A stretch of 31,682 nt of DNA from Bacteroidales bacterium UBA1184 (GTDB taxonomy: Bacteria; Bacteroidota; Bacteroidia; Bacteroidales; ML635J-15), in NCBI GenBank assembly GCA_002310235.1, contig DBYO01000025.1:4096-35777 (forward strand), written 5' to 3'. A program made the position numbers and the translations under genes. Shown piece after piece: positions 13,932 through 20,726 of the stretch (position 1 is the stretch's first letter; each line of letters opens with the position of its first letter). The notes beneath the pieces are model-generated. The model had not been told where the DNA came from, ran no database searches, and was given only the letters and a program-made list of their open reading frames with translations.

Positions 13932-15647
13932 TTAATTTTTCATTGAGTAAATAAATAATGTCAGAGCCAGCATATCGGCACAGCCACCAGGAGAAATATT
14001 GCGAATGATGAATTCTTTGTTCATCGCTTCGAGTTTATCTATACTGAAATCATCCTGCACTTCTGTTGCTTGACGCTTTACCCAAAGGGCGGTGTCGGCA
14101 TCGGTGCGATGGTATATATTTGTATCGTCGAGGGTAGCCATAATGCGAAGCAAAGTCTTGTGCAATGCATAAGTTTCTTTGCGTACATTTTGATAATAAG
14201 GAAGCCAATCTGAGAAAAGCTGCGGATAACCTTCCATGGCATTGTACAAAGCTCCTTTGATATGATATCGGCTAACCGCTTCGCTTCCGTGAGTGTTTTT
14301 TGCTTTTGGAAATAGTTTTGCTATTTCTTTTATGCCTGTTTGAATGTCACTTGGCGAAATACGTGCCGCTGCAATTGTGATTCCAAGAGAGAAAAAAGCC
14401 CCTTTGTGAGTATTCACACCTCCTGTTGCGGCAAGCATATCCTTTTCTGCCTTTATGCCTATAGCTTGCAATTCGCTGACATATTGTTGTAAAGTCACAA
14501 ATGGTGTTGTAGCTACCTCTACAAAACGTGGTCGCAATGCACGAATGCTCCTCATCATCAGGTCATAGTTCATATCTCGGTGAGAACCATTGTCGTGAAG
14601 GTCCACCAAGCCGGGTTTGGGAGTGGTGTCGAGTTCCAAAGTCAATGCTCTGATTGCCAACTGAACAACAAGATATGGAACTGTCGTAACTGGTACCAAA
14701 GGCAAAGCATCATAAAAACGCCCTTCGCTCAACACTTTACGAACTTCAGTTGCGGAAATCGGATTTCCTTTTATCGATTTTCTCTCTATCGTTTCCACTC
14801 TGGAAAGCATTTCCTGCATCAATTCGTTGTATCGACAAGTCAGCACATCTGTCGGTTCGCTTCCAACAAAACGCACAGATACGTTGAGCGAAGGTGCAAT
14901 GTGACGACGGAACAAGTCAAGGTCAAGACGCATTTGTGTTTCGCTAGCCTCCGAAAGTTCTTTCAAAAAGTAAGTCGGAAAAGTGACTGCCGAAATTGCA
15001 TAGTCGCTACCTTCGCACACAATCACATTTTTCAAATCGGCACATCCTTGCTTTATCATTGCCAACCTTTCCTGATACGAAAAAAGCGAAGCTTCTTCCT
15101 TGACAGCAATAACAAAAAGATGCTCCACTTGCAGTGATGCCTGCTCTACAAGATAACGATGACCGAAGGTGAATGGATTGGCGTTCATCACGATAACACC
15201 ATTTTTTCCTTCTTTGCAAAGTGACCGTAGATAACGGCAATAATCTTCAATTCCCTTGGCTCCTGTTTCCATAAATATGGCTTGTGGAGCCTCGGACAAA
15301 AGGCGGAAACTCAAACTCTCGAAAATGCTAAGATTAGAAGGTTTTGTAAATACCTTTATATTTTGGAAGCCTCTTTCGTGCGCCACACTTATAAGATGTG
15401 AAATAAGGCGGTTCGACAAACCTTCATCGCGCGAGTCCGACGACACGGCAATACACTTGATAACATTACCTGCCAATCCACCTCCGGCCAAAAGCTCGTC
15501 ACCGTCTATAGAAAAAACTCCTGCATAATAGTCCACATTGTCGATACGGAGACCATTGGCAGCCAAAAACCGCTCCACCATTTGTCGATGGCGTGGCAAG
15601 GTCAGCCTAAGTTCGCGTATTTCAAACTCTGTGTACATAGTTATCAA
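13932..15647 (-). CDS. citCG: Fused citrate lyase ligase (CitC) and triphosphoribosyl-dephospho-CoA synthase (CitG)
   Basis: A 571-residue fusion. Residues 1-135 form the GNAT-like domain typical of CitC (VSSDSRDEGLSNRLISHLI). Residues 150-320 are the nucleotidyltransferase-like acetate:citrate lyase ligase core with NANPFTFGHRYLVEQA and ISATEVRK. Residues about 325-571 are CitG: TTPKPGLVDLHDNGSHRDM, GGVNTHKGAFFSLG, HGSEAVSRY and a closing ISPGGCADMLALTLF. CitC acetylates the CitD prosthetic group and CitG makes its precursor from ATP and dephospho-CoA. Both halves keep their signature motifs with almost no linker. The usual cit fusion I know is CitX-CitG; here CitX is separate and CitC is joined instead. 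The start at 15647 overlaps citX by 26 bases; Met4 (15638) is an alternative. Confidence 0.92.
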   Translation of the reverse strand: MITMYTEFEIRELRLTLPRHRQMVERFLAANGLRIDNVDYYAGVFSIDGDELLAGGGLAGNVIKCIAVSSDSRDEGLSNRLISHLISVAHERGFQNIKVFTKPSNLSIFESLSFRLLSEAPQAIFMETGAKGIEDYCRYLRSLCKEGKNGVIVMNANPFTFGHRYLVEQASLQVEHLFVIAVKEEASLFSYQERLAMIKQGCADLKNVIVCEGSDYAISAVTFPTYFLKELSEASETQMRLDLDLFRRHIAPSLNVSVRFVGSEPTDVLTCRYNELMQEMLSRVETIERKSIKGNPISATEVRKVLSEGRFYDALPLVPVTTVPYLVVQLAIRALTLELDTTPKPGLVDLHDNGSHRDMNYDLMMRSIRALRPRFVEVATTPFVTLQQYVSELQAIGIKAEKDMLAATGGVNTHKGAFFSLGITIAAARISPSDIQTGIKEIAKLFPKAKNTHGSEAVSRYHIKGALYNAMEGYPQLFSDWLPYYQNVRKETYALHKTLLRIMATLDDTNIYHRTDADTALWVKRQATEVQDDFSIDKLEAMNKEFIIRNISPGGCADMLALTLFIYSMKN

Positions 15648-16131
15648 TAAGATTTGTGATATGCGCTTGCAGTTCTTCTTGGCTATGCGTGTGATTGCGC
15701 ATACAGTAACGCGCTTCGTTGTCGCAAAGTATGCATTTCCGTCCTGCCATTCCTAATTCAGTGCGAGAAACAGGTGTCCCGTCAGTCCTTATTACATCAA
15801 GGTCAAACAAACGACCTAATGGATGAGTCTCTTCGATTTGGCAGACTCGCCTTTTTGCATCAAGCAAATCCGCAGAGCAAAGCATGTAAGCTTCAAAGCC
15901 TGTAGGCAGATCGCGTTCCTCAAAGGAAACGACCTGAGAGTCGAACTCTTCCCTGATAGCATCAACAGCAGACATTGCCACTATGAGAGAACGGTTGTCG
16001 CGCTTGACCTTCCCGGGCATAACTACGGTAAGGCACACCAAAGTTAAATCGGGATTCTGCCTTAGCAGTTCCTGCTGGTGCTGCCACCTCTCGTCACGGC
16101 TTGCCAAAAGAAGGTCGAGCGTCACTTCCAT
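15622..16131 (-). CDS. citX: Apo-citrate lyase phosphoribosyl-dephospho-CoA transferase (holo-ACP synthase)
   Basis: A 169-residue protein with the CitX signature: R-D-R-rich N-terminus (LLASRDERWQHQQ), PGKVKRDN, then ETHPLGRLFDLDVI and a cysteine-containing RKCILCDNEARYCMRN segment. It transfers the phosphoribosyl-dephospho-CoA group onto the acyl carrier subunit CitD, making holo-citrate lyase. It begins three bases after citF ends and overlaps the next gene by 26 bases, which suggests translational coupling. The family match is clear and the length is normal for a stand-alone CitX. Confidence 0.93.
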   Translation of the reverse strand: MEVTLDLLLASRDERWQHQQELLRQNPDLTLVCLTVVMPGKVKRDNRSLIVAMSAVDAIREEFDSQVVSFEERDLPTGFEAYMLCSADLLDAKRRVCQIEETHPLGRLFDLDVIRTDGTPVSRTELGMAGRKCILCDNEARYCMRNHTHSQEELQAHITNLIDNYVHRV

Positions 16132-16134
16132 TTT

Positions 16135-17676
16135 TTATTCTTTAATGTTCTTAATGACATCCATCACTGAGCCATCACGGTTCATCACTATTCCGACAAC
16201 CTTGTCGCCAAATGGCAATGGGTCGGGCTGTCCGATAACGCTCAATGCACGGTCACGCAAATATTCCATAGTTACTATATTCAATCCTGCAGCTTTCAAG
16301 CGTTCCATGATTTCGGGACGACCTGGATTAACAGCAATACCATATTCGGTAACAACCACATCGACAGTGCTTCCTGGAGTGATAAGAGTAGTGACTTCAT
16401 CAACTACACAAGGTATGCGTCCACGCAACAATGGGCATACAACAATAGAAATACCGCTGTCGGCTGCTGTATCGGGATGTCCACCGATGGCACCACGGAT
16501 GATTCCGTCGCTACCGACAAGGACATTGACATTGAAGTTGACATCCACTTCAAGAGCGGAAAGAATTACAATGTCAAGGAAGTGGGTTGCCGAACTCGGT
16601 TCATCGGCGCTGGCATAACTGATAGCCGACACTTCACGATGATTTGGATCCCTCATAATGCTTTCTGCAGCAGCCCTATCGAACGACTGAACATCTACCA
16701 AGCGGTCGATAAGACCTTCTTCGTGTAGTTTTACCATGTGAGCTGTGATACCACCAAGAGCGAACGAAGCTTTGATTCCTTTTTCAAGCATGCTTTCGCG
16801 AATGTATTTCACTACTGCCAAAGAAGCACCGCCCGAACCTGTCTGAATTGAAAAACCATTATTGAAATATCCACTATTGATTACAACCTTAGCAGCTTGC
16901 TTTGCAAGAAGAATGTCGCGTGGGTTCTTGGTATCGCGGATTGCTCCCGACGAAATCTTTGAGCTGTCCCCTACACTATCGCAAACCACCACAAAATCAA
17001 CCAAGTGTTCAGAAATGGAGCTTGGAGTATTGGGATATTCAACAAGGTCATCGGTAAGCACTACAACTTTGTCGGCATGATGTGCATCGGGAATTGCGTA
17101 ACCCAACGAACCGCATATACTTTTAGCATTCTCGGAACGGGAGAAACCGCAAGCGTTACCTAACGGGTCACACGAAGAAGCACCGATGAAAGCAACATCA
17201 ATATGAAGGTCACCATTGCGAATAGCACTACCACGACCACCATGCGAGCGGAATACCACTGGCTTGTCCATCAAACCGCGCGAAATTTCATCGGCCAATT
17301 CACCACGAAGTCCGCTGGTAGAAATCTCGGTAATAACACCGTTTTTAATATGTTCGATAAGTGGTGCATGTACATCCTGAAGGCTGGAAGCAGCAAGCGA
17401 AAGGTTTTTGAATCCCATCTCTGCAAGTTTGTCAACCACCATATTTACCACCTTGTCACCGCCTCTAAAGTGATGATGGAATGAAATAGTCATACCATCT
17501 TTCAAACCGCTTTTACGGATAGCTTCCTCAAGTGTTGCAATCTTGGGACTGCTTTTCTGATATTCGGTACGCGGTAGTTGCGCTTTGGTGGATGTTCCTT
17601 TATAAGTTTCCTTACCCATCTGGGCAGCAGCCTGCTTTATAAGGTCTGCTCTATCTTTAATGCTACTCATTGTCAA
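16135..17676 (-). CDS. citF: Citrate lyase alpha subunit (citrate:acetyl-ACP transferase)
   Basis: A 513-residue protein of the expected length for CitF. Recognisable segments are TISFHHHFRGGDKVVNMV, STSGLRGELADEISRG, FRSHGGRGSAIRNGDLHIDVAFIGA, and the late block TEYGIAVNPGRPE. It exchanges acetate on the acyl carrier CitD for citrate, forming citryl-ACP. The start at 17676 overlaps the end of citE by 14 bases; a second ATG two codons on (17670) is equally possible. Followed three bases later by citX. Together with citD and citE it gives a full set of lyase subunits. Confidence 0.96.
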   Translation of the reverse strand: MTMSSIKDRADLIKQAAAQMGKETYKGTSTKAQLPRTEYQKSSPKIATLEEAIRKSGLKDGMTISFHHHFRGGDKVVNMVVDKLAEMGFKNLSLAASSLQDVHAPLIEHIKNGVITEISTSGLRGELADEISRGLMDKPVVFRSHGGRGSAIRNGDLHIDVAFIGASSCDPLGNACGFSRSENAKSICGSLGYAIPDAHHADKVVVLTDDLVEYPNTPSSISEHLVDFVVVCDSVGDSSKISSGAIRDTKNPRDILLAKQAAKVVINSGYFNNGFSIQTGSGGASLAVVKYIRESMLEKGIKASFALGGITAHMVKLHEEGLIDRLVDVQSFDRAAAESIMRDPNHREVSAISYASADEPSSATHFLDIVILSALEVDVNFNVNVLVGSDGIIRGAIGGHPDTAADSGISIVVCPLLRGRIPCVVDEVTTLITPGSTVDVVVTEYGIAVNPGRPEIMERLKAAGLNIVTMEYLRDRALSVIGQPDPLPFGDKVVGIVMNRDGSVMDVIKNIKE

Positions 17677-18556
17677 TTTCCTCCTTGTTTAATACTCCTG
17701 ACGCAATGGCTAAATCAATGGTGCGCTGAGCACGGATAACAACAGGCTTATCAACCATCTTGCCGTTTACAGCGATAACACCCGAACCCTTCTTCTCGGC
17801 TTCTTTGATAGCCGCAAGGATAGTAAGTGCCTTGTCGATGTCCTTTTGCTTGGGAGCAAATACCTCGTTTATAATTTCAATTTGGCGTGGGTTGATGATT
17901 GACTTGCCATCGAAACCCAAAGCCTTGATTAGTTCAACCTCCTTACGGAAGGTTTCCATATCGTTCAAGTTAGAATAGACTGTGTCGAGAGCGTCGATAC
18001 CAGCAGCGCGAGCTGCCACAACGATAGTCTGACGAGCAAGCAACAATTCTGTACCTTCAGGTGTGCGTTGTGTCTTTAAGTTTGCACAATAGTCCTCGGC
18101 GCCAAGGGCAATACCCATCATACGCTTCGAAGCCACTGCAATTTCGTATGCATTTACAATACCAAGAGTACTTTCGATGGCAGCCATAATTTTGGTACGT
18201 CCAAGACAACCTATTTCTTTTTCAACTTTTTCGATTTCGCGTTCTACCTCGCGAACCTCCTCTGCGGTTTCGGTCTTTGGCATACGAATGACATCAACAC
18301 CAGCTTTTACCACTGCCTCAACATCCTTTTTGCCGTAGGGTGTGTTTAGAGGATTTATACGCACGACCATCTCGGTATCACCATAATCTATGGTTTTCAA
18401 AGCATTATAGACGAGCAGACGTGCTGCGTCCTTCTCGGCCATGGTGACTGAATCCTCGAGGTCGAGCATGATAGAATCTGGACCATATATGAAAGCATCG
18501 GCCATCATACCGGGATTGTTGCCCGGCACAAACATCATGGTTCTTCTTAGTCTCAT
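17663..18556 (-). CDS. citE: Citrate lyase beta subunit (citryl-ACP lyase)
   Basis: A 297-residue member of the HpcH/HpaI aldolase superfamily. Family marks are MMFVPGNNPGMM at the N-terminus, the metal-site region MLDLEDSVTMAEKDAAR near residue 30, RINPLNTPYG, and AAIESTLGIVNAYEIA with the second acidic ligand, then IALGAEDYCANL. It cleaves citryl-ACP to oxaloacetate and acetyl-ACP. It starts 29 bases after citD and its 3' end overlaps citF by 14 bases. Confidence 0.96.
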   Translation of the reverse strand: MRLRRTMMFVPGNNPGMMADAFIYGPDSIMLDLEDSVTMAEKDAARLLVYNALKTIDYGDTEMVVRINPLNTPYGKKDVEAVVKAGVDVIRMPKTETAEEVREVEREIEKVEKEIGCLGRTKIMAAIESTLGIVNAYEIAVASKRMMGIALGAEDYCANLKTQRTPEGTELLLARQTIVVAARAAGIDALDTVYSNLNDMETFRKEVELIKALGFDGKSIINPRQIEIINEVFAPKQKDIDKALTILAAIKEAEKKGSGVIAVNGKMVDKPVVIRAQRTIDLAIASGVLNKEEIDNE

Positions 18557-18585
18557 ATTTTATATATTTTTAATTATCAATTTTA

Positions 18586-18867
18586 TTAGTCTTTCCATAC
18601 ATCTTTTCCTGTTGCCCTTACTGCTGCAGCAGTCACACGGGCGCGAATTGTGCAATCGAGCGCACCCTTGTCGGTAGCCATCACACGGGCATCATGAACA
18701 TCAAGCCCCTCCAAGGTTTCTGTAATCACTTGTTTGATTTGTCTTCCAAACTGATAGGCTACTGTACTTTGCAACTCAATGTGCAGGCCTTTTTCTTCCG
18801 AAGGCGAAATTTGAATAAGGATATCTCCTGACTCTAATGTTCCAGCAAATGCTTCTTTATTTACCAT
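18586..18867 (-). CDS. citD: Citrate lyase gamma subunit (acyl carrier protein)
   Basis: A 93-residue acyl carrier of normal CitD length. The AGTLESGDILI segment carries the predicted attachment serine (Ser13, equivalent to Ser14 of the Klebsiella protein), where the phosphoribosyl-dephospho-CoA arm is linked. The later DKGALDCTIRARVTAAA matches the family's conserved C-terminal half. It is the first recognised citrate lyase gene of the operon, starting 22 bases after a possible leader ORF and 135 bases after the cobalamin riboswitch. Confidence 0.96.
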   Translation of the reverse strand: MVNKEAFAGTLESGDILIQISPSEEKGLHIELQSTVAYQFGRQIKQVITETLEGLDVHDARVMATDKGALDCTIRARVTAAAVRATGKDVWKD

Positions 18868-18889
18868 AATTTTATTACTTTTTATGACA

Positions 18890-18976
18890 TTATTTTAAAT
18901 TAATACCAATCTTTTTACAGCATGGGATAACACAAAGGCAGAATGTTCTTTTCCAACATTCACGAAAACCCCTCAT
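18890..18976 (-). CDS. Possible 28-codon Cys-rich leader ORF between riboswitch and citD
   Basis: An uninterrupted ATG-to-TAA frame of 28 codons lies directly behind the B12 aptamer. It encodes a basic peptide starting MRGFRECWKR, with five cysteines (7, 13, 15, 19 and 20) and ending KKIGINLK. The ATG sits in the riboswitch's 3' tail (AAGAGCATGAGGGG). The stop is 22 bases before citD. A 7-bp hairpin (GAATGTT/AACATTC, 18941-18961) falls within it. It could be a translated leader through which the aptamer controls downstream expression, or simply a chance frame in a structured leader. Nothing like a known domain is visible. Confidence 0.35.
   Translation of the reverse strand: MRGFRECWKRTFCLCVIPCCKKIGINLK
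18941..18961 (-). promoter_or_regulatory. Hairpin in the expression platform of the cobalamin riboswitch
   Basis: GAATGTT and AACATTC form a perfect 7-bp stem with a seven-base loop on the minus strand. An outer AGCATG (18979-18974) can pair with CATGCT (18924-18919). No T-run follows, so it does not look like a simple intrinsic terminator; translational control is more likely. Confidence 0.5.
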
Positions 18977-19001
18977 GCTCTTGACCCCGAAAGCTGTGGA
19001 T

Positions 19002-19163
19002 ACGGAATCGGGCAGGTCTTCTGGCTTGTTCCACTTCCGACTTCTTCCCAATAAATATATCAGTGACTATTTGTCGGAAGCCTTCTTAGGAACTCACAGC
19101 TACGGGCATAGCTCTTGATTTTCACAAGATTCCCTATTAATCGGTGAGAACCCGAAACTATTG
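19002..19163 (-). ncRNA. Cobalamin (B12) riboswitch upstream of the citrate lyase operon
   Basis: Read on the minus strand, the conserved parts of the cobalamin aptamer appear in order. They are GGGAA then TCTTGTGAAAATCAAGA, GCTATGCCCGTAGCTGTGA, the GTCACTG box (canonical GCCACTG), a TGGGAAGA segment, and the B12 box AAGCCAGAAGACCTGCC. The outer stem pairs TCGGG near the 5' end with CCCGA after the B12 box. A -7 promoter box lies immediately upstream, so the aptamer starts near the first transcribed base. Binding of adenosyl- or other cobalamin normally lowers expression of the gene behind it. The first gene behind is citD, with no B12 synthesis or transport gene between. The aptamer assignment is strong; the sign and ligand form are inferred from the family. 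Confidence 0.93.
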
Positions 19164-19164
19164 G

Positions 19165-19172
19165 CAAATATA
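19165..19172 (-). promoter_or_regulatory. -7 box of the riboswitch/citrate operon promoter
   Basis: TATATTTG on the minus strand matches TAnnTTTG exactly and sits directly upstream of the riboswitch, placing the start of transcription at about 19158. A -33 TTTG is not evident. Confidence 0.6.
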
Positions 19173-19590
19173 CAATTTATTTTTCCCATATACCATAATT
19201 ATTGATGTTTTACAACATGATGTATTTATGACATACTTTTTCTACGAACTACCACCAAAAACAATAAGAAATATACGATTGTAAAATTTATATGTGAAAA
19301 ACCCTAAGGGATTATGGTCGGACGTTTTATTGGATTACAAACTCTGGCGAGATTGTAAATTATGTATTTGAATGCAAAAAATCGTTTCATTGCCTAGGAC
19401 TTATATAAAAACAACCCACATTGTATCCCTATAGGGTTTCACATACTGTATAGTGATTGCTCACTTTTCCCATATGACAATTCAAAACGCGGTTTCGTTG
19501 CCTGGCTTGAAAAATGTCATTTTCGTGATTTCTTTTTGACAAATGTGTTGGATTCATAAACCATCCATTCGTAAATCGTAAATAAAATTG
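19173..19590. other. Intergenic region between divergent cit operon and prfB
   Basis: About 420 bases with no convincing gene. It contains an imperfect inverted repeat (19291-19314 and 19423-19446) and an 11-of-12 direct repeat (GTTTCATTGCCT at 19384 and GTTTCGTTGCCT at 19492). A minus-strand open frame reaching from prfB into this region has no recognisable domain and is treated as a shadow. Confidence 0.5.
19291..19446. repeat. Imperfect inverted repeat pair, arms about 20 bp
   Basis: The left arm (TATGTGAAAAACCCTAAGGG, 19291-19310) and the reverse complement of the right arm (TATGTGAAACCCTATAGGGA, running 19444 to 19425) share TATGTGAAA, CCCTA and AGGGA with small indels. The right arm contains the perfect palindrome CCCTATAGGG. 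The 112-base interior has no ORF. This has the outline of a small terminal-inverted-repeat element or a regulatory pair; no clear target-site duplication was seen. Confidence 0.4.
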
Positions 19591-19598
19591 TATTTTTG
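19591..19598 (+). promoter_or_regulatory. Putative -7 box of prfB
   Basis: TATTTTTG matches TAnnTTTG and lies 19 bases before the prfB ATG at 19618, with a weak -33-like TTCG 20 bases upstream. Confidence 0.5.
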
Positions 19599-19617
19599 CG
19601 GTCAAATAATATGCATA

Positions 19618-20707
19618 ATGGTAACACTCGAGAAGATTAAAGAAGCCGGCAAGCGCGTAGAGGCTCTGAGGAGGTATCTTTGACATAGATGCCAAGCGAG
19701 AATTTGTAGAAACCGAAAACAAAAAGACCGAAGCTGGTGACTTCTGGGACAATCCCGAAACTGCTGAAGCCACACTTAAGAAAATCAGCGATGTAAAAAA
19801 GTGGATAGTAGAATATGATGCAGTGTCGTCGAAATATGAGGACACCGAAGTAATGTACGATTTTTTCAAAGCTGGCGATATAACTGAAGCTGAAATGGAT
19901 GCCGAATACGACAAATGTATTTCGGTGATTGAGAATCTCGAATTAAAGAACATGCTTGGCAGCGAGGAGGATGTGCTTGATGCCGTACTAAATATAAATT
20001 CGGGTGCTGGTGGTACCGAAAGCAACGATTGGGCCGACATGCTTTACCGTATGTACACCCGCTGGGCCGAAGAAAACGGCTACAAGATTCAACTCATCGA
20101 CCGTCAGGACGGTGATAGCGTTGGCATTAAGTCGGTTACAATGAGCCTATCGGGCGAATACGCCTATGGTTACCTAAAAGGCGAGAACGGCGTGCACCGC
20201 CTAGTAAGGCTTTCGCCTTTCGATGCGGCACATAAAAGACACACTTCGTTTGCATCGGTGTTTGTGTATCCGTTGGTTGACGACACCATTAATATCGAGA
20301 TAAACCCTGCCGACATCGAGTGGGACACCTTCCGAAGCAGTGGTGCAGGCGGTCAGAATGTCAACAAAGTGGAGACTGCAGTACGACTGAAACACATACC
20401 TACAGGTATTGTCATCGAAAACATGGAAACCCGCTCACAACTAAAGAATCGCGAAAACGCCTTACGCCTCTTAAAATCACAGCTTTACGAACTCGAACTG
20501 CGCAAGCAACAGGAAGAGCGCGACCGCATCGAGGGACAAAAACGCAGAATAGAATGGGGCTCGCAGATTCGTAACTACGTTATGCAACCGTACAAACTGG
20601 TAAAGGACTTGCGCACAGGCTATGAAACCGGCAATGTGCAGGCTGTTCTCGATGGCGGAATCAATGAGTTCATAAAGACTTATTTGATGGAATTTGGAGG
20701 AAAATAA
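19618..20707 (+). CDS. prfB: Peptide chain release factor 2 with +1 programmed frameshift
   Basis: The zero frame begins at ATG 19618 and runs 21 codons to CTT followed by an in-frame TGA at 19681-19683. The site reads AGGAGGTATCTTTGAC: a Shine-Dalgarno-like AGGAGG, three bases, then CTT TGA C, the classical autoregulatory frameshift. After skipping one base, reading resumes at GAC (19682) and continues to TAA at 20705-20707, giving 362 residues. The rejoined protein has the RF2 marks SPF (about residues 199-201) and the catalytic GGQ (about 244-246). RF2 recognises UGA and UAA and releases the peptide; low RF2 lets ribosomes pause at the UGA and shift. manA follows after 19 bases, so the two may be cotranscribed. 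Gene callers that ignore the shift will report a truncated protein starting further downstream. Confidence 0.97.
19669..19684 (+). promoter_or_regulatory. RF2 programmed +1 frameshift site
   Basis: AGGAGG (19669-19674), TAT, slippery CTT (19678-19680), stop TGA (19681-19683) and C. The spacing of stimulatory element, slippery codon and stop equals that of the Escherichia coli prfB site. Confidence 0.95.
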
Positions 20708-20726
20708 AATTTAAAATAAATAGATT

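Noticed and set aside
19429..20040. Minus-strand 203-codon frame overlapping the prfB start
   Set aside because: Ser-rich translation with no domain, mostly antisense to prfB; it also lacks a promoter-like element.
19823..20707. prfB starting at an internal GTG at 19823
   Set aside because: The frame upstream is open back to the frameshift site at 19681 and encodes the normal RF2 N-terminal region, so the shorter start is an artefact of ignoring the programmed shift.
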